The notes: a model not told the origin generated them from the sequence alone. 64,000 nt of DNA from Desulfosporosinus meridiei DSM 13257 (GCF_000231385.2 NC_018515.1:3988501-4052500); one strand, 5' to 3'; shown: positions 26,622-35,178, counted from the stretch's first letter. Translations and numbers: made by a program.

Positions 26622-28676
26622 TTACTGCCCTAATGGGCTGGCCGAAATAGGCAAACGACCCGTTAGACTGCGAATAGCCTCAATGTCTTCATCTTCATCT
26701 TCCCACCAGAGATTAAGTGTAGGCGTCGATGCCTCTGCTCCCAGATAGAGGAGAATATTTGATTCCGCTTCAACCTGTGAGTCACCGTGAGGAATCTGAT
26801 CTAACACAATCTCACCTTTACCCTCTGTCATTATCTTAAACCCAGCCTTAGTCAAAATATCTTGTGCCTCTCCTAATGGAAGGCCTAAGACAGAAGGAAC
26901 CGTTGCAGCTTTTTTAATAGGTGAAAACTCTAGCCCGGGCATAGGTTTGCCAGGAGTTAAGGGTGCCTTAGGATCAGGTTTAACTCCCAGATATCTCAAC
27001 GAATCGAGCATGACCGTCTGTACAACAGGAGATGCTACAACCCCACCATAAAAGGGCACACCATCAATAACACATAAAATTGCCAGACGGGGTGCATCAG
27101 CAGGGGCAAATGCTATAAAAGACGCAATATATTCCCCTTGGATATAGCCACCGTTCTGCACTTTTTGTGCTGTTCCTGTTTTTCCTGCTACACGATATCC
27201 CGGCAGGAAGGAACGTCGTCCGGTTCCATTTGTTACGACAGATTCTAAGACCTCACGTTCGATTTTAGAAGTATCCTCACTTATAATACGCCGGATCTCT
27301 TCTTTTTTGAAGGGGGTTACAACCCTGCCACTTGGACCGACAATCTCTTTTACTAATTGTGGCTTCATCAACGTCCCACCATTAGCAACTGCGGAAACCG
27401 CCGTTAGTAATTGAATAGGGGTAACGTTATTTGTCTGACCAATTGACATGGTCGCTAAATCTAAGGCTGTGGCCTTTTTCTTATTTGCTAAAATTCCTAA
27501 GGCTTCTCCGGACATCTCAATACCGGTTTTCTTTCCAAAGCCAAAATCCCGCAAATACTTGTAAAAAGTATCCATTCCCAATCGTTGTCCCATTTCGATA
27601 AAACCCGGATTACAGGAATTTTCAGCCACTTCCGTAAAAGTTTGATCACCATGTCCGCCCGCTTTCCAGCAACGAACATTTTTACCCAAAACCGTATAGG
27701 CACCCTTGTCAAAAAAATGCTCGCCAAGCTTAATTTTCTTTTCTTCCAAAGCAGCTGCGAGAGTAATGATTTTAAAGGTAGACCCTGGCTCATAACCATT
27801 CTGAATAGCAATATTACGCCGCGTGCTGGGATCCGCTTCCTGATATCGATTAGGGTCAAAGGTTGGTGCAGAAGCAAGGGCCAGCATCTCTCCTGTATTA
27901 GGTTCCATTACCAGAATTGATGCGTTCTTAGGCACTTGCCCATTCATATTAACCCCCTGACCGGTCATTAACTTTTGCAATTCCCGTTCCGCAAAGGCCT
28001 GAATGTTTTTGTCAATGGTCAACCTTACAGTATTTCCCTGTTTGGGAGCCAGGTACTGATGTTCCGCTTGAGGCAAGGGAATGCCATTAGCCCCAAATTC
28101 TTGGAGAATACTTCCCGGTATCCCCTTCAGCTCCGATTCCCTTGTCAACTCTATTCCTTCAAGACCCTGATTGTCAATTCCAGCATATCCGATTATATGG
28201 GCCGCAAGACTTCCATTGGGATAATATCGCTGACTATCCTCCGTAGTTCCTATTCCAGGAAGCTCTAACGCCCGTATTTGTGCTGCAACCTCAGGGCTTA
28301 CACGCTTTTGTACGTATTCCAACGCAGAACGTTTTGTAATCCGCCCTTCAATTTCTTGAGCTGACTTTCCAAGCAGCGGAGCCAAGGTAGCGGCCATCTC
28401 TTTAGCACGGCCCGATTGGCGAACTTCCGCCGGAACTGCATACACTGTTTCTGTACTGACACTCATTGCTAGAACATTTCCTTGGCGATCCTCAATATTT
28501 CCACGTTTAGGGGCTACTGGGACACCACGAAAATGAGAATCATCTGCCTTTTTTCGCAAATCGGCTCCCTGACTTAGTTGAACGAAGCCTAAACGAACAA
28601 TTAACACTACTAAAAAGGCACAGACACACAAAAAAAGAAAAGCGATTCGTTTACGCATGACGACATAAGGACTCAT
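26622..28676 (-). CDS. spoVD: SpoVD/FtsI-type class B penicillin-binding protein with PASTA domain
   Basis: A 684-aa class B transpeptidase. One N-terminal membrane helix (about 11-32) is followed by the PBP dimerisation domain with RGNIEDRQGNVLA (near 58-70), then the transpeptidase domain with the active-site STFK (Ser near 299), SCN (near 354) and KTGTAQ motifs, and a single PASTA domain (about 590-650: VPSVLGLPLGEAQDILTKAG). A short acidic tail follows (WWEDEDEDIEAI). A C-terminal PASTA is typical of SpoVD and of Gram-positive division PBPs; both roles are possible because it is the only class B PBP here. The start at 28676 follows a GGTGGGGTGAGGG region; an in-frame ATG at 28658 is an alternative. 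Confidence 0.93.
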   Translation of the reverse strand: MSPYVVMRKRIAFLFLCVCAFLVVLIVRLGFVQLSQGADLRKKADDSHFRGVPVAPKRGNIEDRQGNVLAMSVSTETVYAVPAEVRQSGRAKEMAATLAPLLGKSAQEIEGRITKRSALEYVQKRVSPEVAAQIRALELPGIGTTEDSQRYYPNGSLAAHIIGYAGIDNQGLEGIELTRESELKGIPGSILQEFGANGIPLPQAEHQYLAPKQGNTVRLTIDKNIQAFAERELQKLMTGQGVNMNGQVPKNASILVMEPNTGEMLALASAPTFDPNRYQEADPSTRRNIAIQNGYEPGSTFKIITLAAALEEKKIKLGEHFFDKGAYTVLGKNVRCWKAGGHGDQTFTEVAENSCNPGFIEMGQRLGMDTFYKYLRDFGFGKKTGIEMSGEALGILANKKKATALDLATMSIGQTNNVTPIQLLTAVSAVANGGTLMKPQLVKEIVGPSGRVVTPFKKEEIRRIISEDTSKIEREVLESVVTNGTGRRSFLPGYRVAGKTGTAQKVQNGGYIQGEYIASFIAFAPADAPRLAILCVIDGVPFYGGVVASPVVQTVMLDSLRYLGVKPDPKAPLTPGKPMPGLEFSPIKKAATVPSVLGLPLGEAQDILTKAGFKIMTEGKGEIVLDQIPHGDSQVEAESNILLYLGAEASTPTLNLWWEDEDEDIEAIRSLTGRLPISASPLGQ

Positions 28677-28728
28677 AAGCCCTCACCCCACCTTTCTGGG
28701 GTCTCCGCGTACCCAAAGCGCCTTTCTC

Positions 28729-29208
28729 TTAACGTTGTGTAGAAGCAAAAAAGCTTGTAAATTTTCGTGAGAATTGTTGAAGTGCAGTGGGTTTAGACTC
28801 TGCTTGAGTTACCGCTTGGGTCGGCGGAGCCCCCTGTTCATTTTTAGCCGCAGGCACTACACCTGCCATATACACTTTCCCCGTAGGTTTTTCCATACCC
28901 ATAGATAAGGCAACACTCTCAATCCGTCCTACTGAACGAAGTTTATCGGCCTCCATCTGAAGCAGATCGTTCTTCGTTTTGATTGCAGAAATTTCATTTT
29001 CTAAGGCACGTATCTCAGCTCCTTGGACTACTGTCAGATGAATGGTTTCCGCACCTATGGCACCCGTTACTCCAACAACTAATGCCAAAACCACAATACT
29101 TTTAATCTTCGAGTATCCTTTCCCTTTTCTCACAAGTTGAGGATTTTTCTCGGCATGTGTTTGGGTCAAAACCTCCTGCCACTCAACCTTTTCTTGCGCC
29201 ACTACCAT
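28729..29208 (-). CDS. ftsL: FtsL-like cell division protein
   Basis: This 159-aa protein has a basic cytoplasmic segment, one membrane helix (SIVVLALVVGVTGAIGAETI), a leucine-zipper-like coiled coil (EIRALENEISAIKTKNDLL) and SVGRIESVALSMGMEKPTGK, the pattern of the FtsL/DivIC family. A low-complexity Ala/Gln/Pro tail follows. The frame extends to 29238; ATG at 29208 has AGGAGG seven bases upstream. Position between rsmH and the class B PBP gene is the classical ftsL slot. FtsL joins FtsQ and DivIC to activate FtsW-PBP synthesis. Confidence 0.85.
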   Translation of the reverse strand: MVVAQEKVEWQEVLTQTHAEKNPQLVRKGKGYSKIKSIVVLALVVGVTGAIGAETIHLTVVQGAEIRALENEISAIKTKNDLLQMEADKLRSVGRIESVALSMGMEKPTGKVYMAGVVPAAKNEQGAPPTQAVTQAESKPTALQQFSRKFTSFFASTQR

Positions 29209-29237
29209 GGGTATTCCTCCTCCTATTGCTTTAGACA

Positions 29238-30170
29238 TTATATTTTTTCGGCAACCCGTAATTTTGCACTTCTTGACCTAGGATTTTGCTCCACTTCTTC
29301 TTGGCTGGGAAGAAGTGGCTTTTTGGTTATTACCTTAGCTTTGGCTTTTGCATTGCACCGACAGATCGGTAACTCCGGCGGACACGTGCACCTTCCCAGC
29401 CAGGATTTCATTCTCTCTTTGACGATGCGGTCTTCAAGGGAATGAAAGGTTATTACCCCTACTCTGCCACCCTGACCCAGACAGTTCAGCGCCTGATCTA
29501 ACGCACGATCCAAGACTCCCAGTTCATCATTGACTACGATTCGTATTGCCTGAAAGGTACGTTTTGCCGGATGAGGTCCACTTCGTCGAACTGCAGCCGG
29601 AACCGCAGCTTTAATTGCCTGCACCAGATCTCCCGTGGTTTCAAGAGGCTTTTCTCTGCGCGCTTGGGTTATAAACTGGGCTATACGTTTTGCCCATTTT
29701 TCCTCTCCATAGTCCCAAATGAGTTGAGCTAAGTCCTCTTCAGTCCATAAATTCACTATTTCCCGAGCACTTAATTGACCTGAAGAATCCATACGCATAT
29801 CTAAGGGGGCATCTTGCATATAACTAAACCCCCGTTCAGCTTCATCGAGTTGGGGTGACGAAACTCCTAAATCAAAGATGATTCCATCAACCGGAAGCAA
29901 GTCCAATTCTCCTAAAGTTTCCTCTAACGACTCAAAGTTCCGATTGATTAAAGTAACCCGTTCATCCTTACCAAGGATATCTTCAGCATGGCGAATAGCC
30001 TGTATGTCCTGATCAAAACAGATCAATTTCCCGGACTCTCCCAGCTTTGATAAAATTTTTTTACTATGTCCAGCACCTCCTAAGGTGCAATCAACATATC
30101 TACCCGAGGGATTTGAAACGACAAAATTCACGGTTTCTTCTAATAACACTGTAACATGATGAAAATCCAA
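29238..30170 (-). CDS. rsmH: 16S rRNA (cytosine1402-N4)-methyltransferase RsmH (MraW)
   Basis: RsmH methylates N4 of C1402 in 16S rRNA with S-adenosylmethionine. The 310-aa product begins FHHVTVLLEETVNFV and shows VDCTLGGAGHSKKIL (SAM loop), FDQDIQAIRHAED, FDLGVSSPQLDEAERGFSYM, PLDMRMDSSGQLSAREIVN and FQAIRIVVNDELGVLDRAL. TTG at 30170 is the start, with AAAGGA upstream. It follows mraZ by 16 bases, the standard order at the head of dcw. Confidence 0.98.
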   Translation of the reverse strand: MDFHHVTVLLEETVNFVVSNPSGRYVDCTLGGAGHSKKILSKLGESGKLICFDQDIQAIRHAEDILGKDERVTLINRNFESLEETLGELDLLPVDGIIFDLGVSSPQLDEAERGFSYMQDAPLDMRMDSSGQLSAREIVNLWTEEDLAQLIWDYGEEKWAKRIAQFITQARREKPLETTGDLVQAIKAAVPAAVRRSGPHPAKRTFQAIRIVVNDELGVLDRALDQALNCLGQGGRVGVITFHSLEDRIVKERMKSWLGRCTCPPELPICRCNAKAKAKVITKKPLLPSQEEVEQNPRSRSAKLRVAEKI

Positions 30171-30186
30171 GTTAATCCGTTCCTTT

Positions 30187-30618
30187 CTATATTCCGAGCT
30201 GGACTAGAGATTCAGCAGCGCTGGCATAGGCACTTTCTGCTTGCTGACTGTATTCTGTCCAAAGTTTCTGGCTCCAAATCTCGACTCGACTTGACACTCC
30301 CACCAGAACCAGATCTTTCTCTAATTGCGCATAATCACGCAGATTAGCTGGTAATAGAATTCTTCCTTGCTTATCAAGTTCACATTCTGTTGCCCCAGAA
30401 AAAAAGAAACGGACGAAAGCTCGTACATCAGGTTGAGTAAATGGCAACTCACGCAGCTTTTTCTCCAGGGTTTCCCACTCTGAACGAGGGTAAACAAACA
30501 AACAGTGATCTAAACCTTTGGTCACAATAAATTGTTCACCTAAGGCTTCACGAAACTTGACAGGTATAATCAACCGTCCTTTTCCGTCAATCGTATGAAT
30601 GTATTCCCCCATAAACAT
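30187..30618 (-). CDS. mraZ: Transcriptional regulator MraZ
   Basis: MraZ is an AbrB-fold ring-forming DNA-binding protein that controls the dcw operon it heads. From ATG at 30618 the product is 143 aa, exactly the family size, beginning [20 protein letters not shown] with the second repeat unit [20 protein letters not shown]. The longer frame to 30627 begins with GTG and lacks an independent ribosome site. A GGGGTG site precedes the ATG and is itself part of the MraZ-box series (30627-30673), consistent with autoregulation. Confidence 0.97.
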   Translation of the reverse strand: MFMGEYIHTIDGKGRLIIPVKFREALGEQFIVTKGLDHCLFVYPRSEWETLEKKLRELPFTQPDVRAFVRFFFSGATECELDKQGRILLPANLRDYAQLEKDLVLVGVSSRVEIWSQKLWTEYSQQAESAYASAAESLVQLGI

Positions 30619-30626
30619 AGTGCTCA

Positions 30627-30673
30627 CCCCACTGCAGTGGTTTTCTACCCCACTTTACCCCACTTCATCCCAC
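30627..30673 (-). promoter_or_regulatory. MraZ operator: TGGGN direct repeats
   Basis: On the minus strand GTGGGA (30673-30668), GTGGGG (30663-30658) and GTGGGG (30653-30648) repeat at exactly 10-base spacing, and a fourth GTGGGG (30632-30627) overlaps the mraZ ribosome site. MraZ is known to bind TGGGN boxes separated by five bases in E. coli and Mycoplasma, so this is a strong match to the autoregulatory operator. The matching promoter elements are not clear. Confidence 0.82.
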
Positions 30674-30802
30674 TATTCTCCATTCGTAAAGATAATCCTG
30701 CTAAAGAATTACCTTTTTATAATAAAAAATAGTAAAACAGGAGGAAGGTCCTAGGTTATTTAGGATAAATAGATCTCTAAAAGCAGTAAAAAAAACAAAA
30801 GC

Positions 30803-30833
30803 CTTTTTAATACTTTAATAGAGCATTAAAAAG
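30803..30833 (-). terminator. Hairpin terminator downstream of lpdA
   Basis: CTTTTTAAT (30803-30811) and ATTAAAAAG (30825-30833) form a 9-bp stem followed, on the minus strand, by a T-rich stretch ending in eight T. It lies about 180 bases after the lpdA stop and before the mraZ regulatory region, and would stop lpdA transcripts from entering dcw. Between it and lpdA lies an 18-base palindrome (GTTCAGCT/AGCTGAAC, 30983-31000); the remaining intergenic sequence shows no gene. Confidence 0.65.
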
Positions 30834-31011
30834 ACTTAAATCTAAGAGCTTAATATTTAACTGGATATAGCTAAAAGCAACTCTCAAAAGTCGTTAAACA
30901 GATCAATTCCGAGACTTCTACCTTCTTCAATCGGGTTCCTTATTCTACTTCGACACAGTTTAAACTCCACTGAAGTCTCGATGTTCAGCTTCAGCTGAAC
31001 TAGTTGGCACT

Positions 31012-32394
31012 TTAAGCAAGATGCAGTGGTTTTCCGAGTATTCCGTGGGCTGCTTCCATTACTGCTTCAGGCAATGTAGGGTGGGCATGGACTGTTCGTG
31101 CTATATCCTCTGCCAGAAGCCCTTTTTCAACAGCTATTACTAATTCAGAGATCAACGTGCTCGCCTGCGGCCCCATGATACTGGCCCCAATAACAACTCC
31201 CTCATGATTTGCCAAGATTTTAACGAGCCCAATACTTTCCCCTAAGGCTAAGGCCTTACCATTTGCCGAAAAAGGAAATTTACTTACTCGATACTCAGTT
31301 CCCAATGCTTTAAGCTCCTGCTCAGTAAATCCAACTGTCGCAATTTCAGGATGTGTAAAGATTACACTCGGTATTGCTCGATAACTCATTTCCCCTGAAC
31401 GTCCTGCAATCTGTTCCACTGCAATTATTCCTTCTGCAGAGGCAACATGGGCTAACATTATTCCACCTACCACATCTCCGATTCCATAAACATTGGGAAG
31501 ATTGGTTTGCATTTTAGAGTTCACCTTAATGGCTCCCTTTTCAATCTCTAAGCCTAAATTTTGTAAATCTATTCCTCTCAAATTTGGCCTGCGACCAGTT
31601 GATAATAGGACACATTCAGTAGCAATTTCTTTGACTCCTTTAGCATCTTCAATCTGAACCAGGAGAGTTTCACCTTGTTGGCTAATCTGCTTGACTGCTG
31701 TCTTCGTAAAAATATCAATCCCATTACGCTTTAGTAGTGGAGTTAATCGCTTTGGAATCTCCTCATCAATTGTTGGCAAGAGACTCGGAAGCATTTCCAC
31801 AACACTTACTTTCACCCCAAATGCCTGATAGATTGAAGCAAATTCTAAGCCAATGACCCCTCCTCCGATAATAACAAGGCTCTTAGGCAAGTCAGTAAGG
31901 TCGAGAATCTCATCACTGGTCACAACACCTGGGAGGTCAGCCCCTGGAATTGGGACTCGTACGGGTATAGATCCCGTTGCCAGCACGACATTCTCTACCT
32001 CTAAATCCTCTACACCATTCTCTGTCTTCACAGAAATATGTCCTAATTGTTTAAATTCGCCCCATCCTTTTATAACACGGATATTCGCGGCTTTCATCAA
32101 TTTCTCTACACCACCAACAAGAGAGTTGACTACTTGTCCCTTCCGAGCAACTACAGCCGGATAATCGACTCTTTTGTCACCAACATGCAAACCAAATTCT
32201 TGGGCATGTCCAATTTCACGCCACAAATCGGCACTCTTAACTAAAGCCTTTGTGGGAATACATCCACGGTTCAAACATGTACCACCTAATTGTTCACCCT
32301 CAATAAGCACTACTGATAAACCTAATTGAGCAGCTCTTAGCGCACATACATATCCTCCAGGGCCTCCTCCAAGGATACCAACTTTATAATTCAC
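31012..32394 (-). CDS. lpdA: Dihydrolipoamide dehydrogenase
   Basis: A flavoprotein disulfide reductase that re-oxidises dihydrolipoyl groups with NAD+. The product (460 aa) has the FAD loop VGILGGGPGGYVCALRAAQL, the redox disulfide GGTCLNRGCIPTKAL, the NAD-binding loop VIIGGGVIGLEFASIYQAFG, the YGIGDVVGGIMLAHVAS motif and the C-terminal catalytic VHAHPTLPEAVMEA. GTG at 32394 is chosen because AGAGG lies six bases upstream; the frame itself extends to 32415. No E1/E2 or glycine-cleavage genes are adjacent, so the partner complex is not identified here. Confidence 0.95.
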   Translation of the reverse strand: MNYKVGILGGGPGGYVCALRAAQLGLSVVLIEGEQLGGTCLNRGCIPTKALVKSADLWREIGHAQEFGLHVGDKRVDYPAVVARKGQVVNSLVGGVEKLMKAANIRVIKGWGEFKQLGHISVKTENGVEDLEVENVVLATGSIPVRVPIPGADLPGVVTSDEILDLTDLPKSLVIIGGGVIGLEFASIYQAFGVKVSVVEMLPSLLPTIDEEIPKRLTPLLKRNGIDIFTKTAVKQISQQGETLLVQIEDAKGVKEIATECVLLSTGRRPNLRGIDLQNLGLEIEKGAIKVNSKMQTNLPNVYGIGDVVGGIMLAHVASAEGIIAVEQIAGRSGEMSYRAIPSVIFTHPEIATVGFTEQELKALGTEYRVSKFPFSANGKALALGESIGLVKILANHEGVVIGASIMGPQASTLISELVIAVEKGLLAEDIARTVHAHPTLPEAVMEAAHGILGKPLHLA

Positions 32395-32584
32395 ATCTTT
32401 CCTCTCCCTTCCCAATAGTTCTCAACTAATTCTATTTCATTGGACGTTTCACCTGCAAAGATGGTCAGTGTAAAGATGAACGGAATCTGTAACAATATGT
32501 CCAGCTCAATTTGATCGTATGCGCAGAGACACTGTTCAGTTCCGAATGTCCTAGGTTCCTCTGTCCATAGACTATATACAAGGA

Positions 32585-32625
32585 AAGGACCTAAACCCCG
32601 AGTACAGCTCAGGATTTAGATCCTT
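32585..32625 (-). terminator. Hairpin terminator after the LysM repeat gene
   Basis: An 18-bp imperfect stem (32585-32602 with 32608-32625; AAGGAxCTAAAxCCxGAG pattern with G-U pairs) lies 26 bases after the LysM gene stop on the minus strand. It has a five-base loop. The U tract is weak, so termination strength is uncertain. Confidence 0.6.
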
Positions 32626-32650
32626 AAAATTGTTCTCTACCTCTTACAGT

Positions 32651-33274
32651 TTAACCGAAAAACTCTCCTGAAGTAACAGGTATTATTAGAATTTGCCCAG
32701 GAAAGATAAGATCGGGATTACGGAGATTATTAGCTAGTATAATAGCCTGCATTGTTGTGCCATAGCGTTGAGCGATCTTCCAGACTGAATCACCTTTTTT
32801 GACTACATATATTTCATTTGAAGGGGTAGGTGTAGGCATTGGTGGGCAAGGACGCTTAGGATGATGATGATGATATTCTTCTTGGTGTTGATAATGTTCC
32901 ATCACAGGTGTTCCACAAGGTGAGCATGGTCTTGGTCCGTCAATATCAATGGAAACAAAGCCCGGATCTAAATCAACATCTAGATTTACAAAGCCTCCTG
33001 GGGGATACATGCCAGGAGCACCCTGCACCATACCTGGCATGCCTTGCATTCCTCCCATGCCTTGCATTCCTCCCATGCCTTGCATTCCTCCCATACCTTG
33101 CATTCCTCCCATACCTTGCATTCCTCCCATACCTTGCATTCCTCCCATACCTTGCATTCCTCCCATACCTTGCATTCCTCCCATACCTTGCATCTCTCCC
33201 ATGCCTTGCATCTCTCCCATACCTTGCATTCCCGGTGTAAGAGTTGGGTTATAAGCAACGGAACGTAATTCCAT
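32651..33274 (-). CDS. LysM protein with Met/Gly-rich tandem repeats, probable spore coat or cortex protein
   Basis: A 207-aa protein in three parts. Residues about 14-79 consist of eleven MQGMGG-type hexapeptides. A middle part is rich in Pro, Cys and His (FVSIDIDGPRPCSPCGTP, then EHYQHQEEYHHHHPKRP). A C-terminal LysM domain (about 153-200: YVVKKGDSVWKIAQRYGTT, NPDLIFPGQILIIP) would bind peptidoglycan. There is no signal peptide, as in SafA-like spore proteins assembled from the mother cell. AAAGGAGG precedes the ATG and a sigma-K-like promoter lies upstream. Met and His richness could bind metal or serve as a cross-linking surface (inference). It is likely monocistronic. Confidence 0.78.
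   Translation of the reverse strand: MELRSVAYNPTLTPGMQGMGEMQGMGEMQGMGGMQGMGGMQGMGGMQGMGGMQGMGGMQGMGGMQGMGGMQGMGGMQGMPGMVQGAPGMYPPGGFVNLDVDLDPGFVSIDIDGPRPCSPCGTPVMEHYQHQEEYHHHHPKRPCPPMPTPTPSNEIYVVKKGDSVWKIAQRYGTTMQAIILANNLRNPDLIFPGQILIIPVTSGEFFG
33038..33235 (-). repeat. Eleven tandem copies of an 18-bp unit in the LysM gene
   Basis: The unit reads CATGCCTTGCATTCCTCC on the plus strand, encoding GGMQGM on the minus strand. Copies start every 18 bases from 33038 to 33218. Variation is limited to a G/A at one third-codon position and TTC/TCT changes near the left-coding end, indicating recent expansion; copy number probably varies between strains. Confidence 0.97.
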
Positions 33275-33341
33275 ATTATTTTCCTCCTTTATCGTTAACC
33301 AATTTGCTTCTCAACAATTGATTCTTGCCTTTAACTAATAA

Positions 33342-33368
33342 CAATATATGTCATTTATTCCATAATGT
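33342..33368 (-). promoter_or_regulatory. Putative sigma-K promoter of the LysM gene
   Basis: On the minus strand CATATATTG (33350-33342) resembles the sigma-K -10 consensus CATANNNTA (last base differs), and an AC dinucleotide stands 16 bases upstream (33368-33367), the sigma-K -35 position. It lies about 68 bases before the ATG. This would place the LysM protein in late mother-cell expression; the motif is short, so chance matches are possible. Confidence 0.35.
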
Positions 33369-33603
33369 GTTTGTACCTTACTAAAGTATTTGTTTTTTTG
33401 ATATCATATAATTTTAAACCCAAGCCTTAATAGTGCCCGAATCAAATTCTAACTTTACGACTATTTTAGATCAAAAACTTGTACTTAAAATACAAGTTAA
33501 TAGTAGCTTGAAGAATAAACTACCTCAAACGATGTTCTTGAACTCAAAGTTTTGTATTTTAATGGGTTAAATACCTTTATCAATCTTCTACTCTATTTAT
33601 AAA

Positions 33604-33646
33604 GGGGCTGATGCTTACGAACCTTTAGTTCGTTTTGCACAGCCCC
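33604..33646 (-). terminator. Terminator after the DUF1858 gene
   Basis: A two-level hairpin: GGGGCTG (33604-33610) pairs with CAGCCCC (33640-33646) and an inner CGAAC/GTTCG pair closes a small loop. On the minus strand it is followed by TTTAT. It lies 37 bases beyond the DUF1858 stop. Confidence 0.75.
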
Positions 33647-33682
33647 AACATAACTAACAATATAAGTATAAAATTTTATTTT

Positions 33683-33880
33683 CTATACCTCAGTAATCGC
33701 CTTATTAAGCTTATCAATTAAATCATCTGGATTTTTCCCATGAGTTAATGCCGCACCTTCGATGCTCTCCATTGTTGAAGAAGGACATCCTAAACAGTGC
33801 ATCCCAAGTTCTAAAAATACTTGAACGGTTTGAGGATATTGGCGAAGAACTTGGCCTACTGTCATCTCTTTAGTTAACAA
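33683..33880 (-). CDS. DUF1858 domain protein
   Basis: A 65-aa protein beginning LTKEMTVGQVLRQYPQTVQV and containing LGMHCLGCPSSTMESIEGAA, the CxxC signature of the DUF1858 family. Such domains are found alone or fused to hybrid-cluster and redox proteins in anaerobes; the function is not known, but the CxxC pair suggests thiol chemistry or cluster/metal binding. TTG at 33880 is the start, with GGAGG seven bases upstream. The gene appears to be monocistronic and has its own terminator. Confidence 0.88.
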   Translation of the reverse strand: MLTKEMTVGQVLRQYPQTVQVFLELGMHCLGCPSSTMESIEGAALTHGKNPDDLIDKLNKAITEV

Positions 33881-34027
33881 TTAAATTCCTCCTTTGTATT
33901 TCTTATGGAAATACTCGGTTTTATTATACAGTATTTTTGTCGGATATACAATAAGTAAAAATACAAAGCACACAACTCCTATTTTTACCATGTCTACTTT
34001 CTATACCGAGTCGTGATTACCAAGTAT

Positions 34028-35104
34028 TTACACCGTCCCCCTCATAGCACTTCCAACTTCCGACAAAAGCTGATAAATGTGTTCCGAAAGATCTTTCTCA
34101 AGAGTACCAGTCCCACAACTTGGCGTTAGCATACTTTGCTGGCGCAAGAGGTTTTCATCAACGCCACGTTCTACAAGTGCTGCAATATTATTTTCCAAAC
34201 GATGTATTAGGCTATGAGCAGTTTCTTCCCACGCCTCTTGATTTGTAGGGACAATTCCCCAAGAAAGGATGCCGCCACGTAATAAAAATTGGTTAAGATG
34301 CTCAGCTAAAACCATCATACTCTGTAAATATGCATAGGCATCAAAATTCACAATTTGGGCCTTAGAGTCAAAAAGAAGTGTCCAATCCATACCTGCACAA
34401 ACATGTACGCCGGGGATCCCTTTTTGCCGTATAATTCCCTCAAAAATTGAGTTTAACTCTGTTATCAATTCCTCTCTGTTTAGGGTTATATAGGAGGAGG
34501 CACCAACACCATAGAGCCCGGGATCATCGACCATCATAATTACTGGTAATTCGAACTTGCTCAGTCGCTTTGTCTGCCACTCGGCATGTAAAGTAAGAGT
34601 CTTAACCAATATATCTCGAAGAGTTTCATCATAATAGCTGGATCTTCTATTTCTATCCGTAATTTGCATACCTAACGTAAGCGGCCCACTTAGTTGTCCT
34701 TTTAAAAATATAGCTTCCCTTGTTCCATGATTTTTGAGATTAAGGCAGAAAGCTTCAAACCCTTCTCCTCCTTGGAGACTAAAGCCAAAGCGACTTAAAG
34801 CCTTATCGGATCCCTCAATTCCCTCTAAATACAGCGAGTAAAACTCGGTCATTCGCTCTACCCAGTCCGTTTCTTCAACTAAAAACTTTGGATTTTTAAT
34901 ATCACCAATAATTCCTGATTCAATTAAAACATTGAGGTATTGCCCAATAAATGAGCTTTCTGCTCCGGAATTAGGAAGTTGAGGCCAATGAGGAGCCAGA
35001 GGGACTTTTCTCCATATCAAATCTAAGGCTTCTTCACTATTTGTTTGAGGAACACTTCCAACTCCTGTGGTTAAAAAATGAGGTTTGAAATTATTTCTGT
35101 TCAT
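34028..35104 (-). CDS. MetE/UroD-fold protein (cobalamin-independent methionine synthase-like)
   Basis: A 358-aa protein beginning FLTTGVGSVPQTNSEEALD, resembling the catalytic C-terminal barrel of MetE and the methyltransferases of the UroD superfamily. Possible zinc ligands are visible as HVCAGMDW (near residue 236) and PSCGTG (near 331), matching the His...Cys...Cys pattern of MetE. It lacks the N-terminal half of full MetE, so it may use a short methyl donor or corrinoid protein (inference); the exact reaction is unknown. GGGGAGG precedes the ATG. Neighbours give no pathway. Confidence 0.72.
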   Translation of the reverse strand: MNRNNFKPHFLTTGVGSVPQTNSEEALDLIWRKVPLAPHWPQLPNSGAESSFIGQYLNVLIESGIIGDIKNPKFLVEETDWVERMTEFYSLYLEGIEGSDKALSRFGFSLQGGEGFEAFCLNLKNHGTREAIFLKGQLSGPLTLGMQITDRNRRSSYYDETLRDILVKTLTLHAEWQTKRLSKFELPVIMMVDDPGLYGVGASSYITLNREELITELNSIFEGIIRQKGIPGVHVCAGMDWTLLFDSKAQIVNFDAYAYLQSMMVLAEHLNQFLLRGGILSWGIVPTNQEAWEETAHSLIHRLENNIAALVERGVDENLLRQQSMLTPSCGTGTLEKDLSEHIYQLLSEVGSAMRGTV

Positions 35105-35178
35105 ATCTTAACCTCCCCATCTAGCTTGATTTAATACAACCTCGAATTTTAAAGTTTATATGGCATTTAAGAATATTG

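Larger units (their letters stand above)
33275..33682. other. Intergenic region between the LysM gene and the DUF1858 gene
   Basis: This stretch of about 400 bases, strongly AT-rich, has no gene. It contains the putative sigma-K promoter (33342-33368), an AACTTGTA/TACAAGTT inverted repeat near 33478-33500 and the terminator of the DUF1858 gene (33604-33646). Nothing else is recognisable. Confidence 0.6.

Noticed and set aside
30983-31000. 18-base palindrome GTTCAGCT-TC-AGCTGAAC near the lpdA stop as an operator
   Set aside because: It lies downstream of lpdA and far from any promoter; more likely part of the 3' region, no regulator suggested.
33038-33235. Possible CRISPR-like array of short direct repeats
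   Set aside because: The 18-bp units are directly adjacent without spacers and encode a regular hexapeptide in an expressed frame; it is a coding tandem repeat.
32908-33268. Open frames in other phases and on the plus strand over the LysM repeat
   Set aside because: They are by-products of the stop-free 18-bp repeat and lack ribosome sites and recognisable domains.
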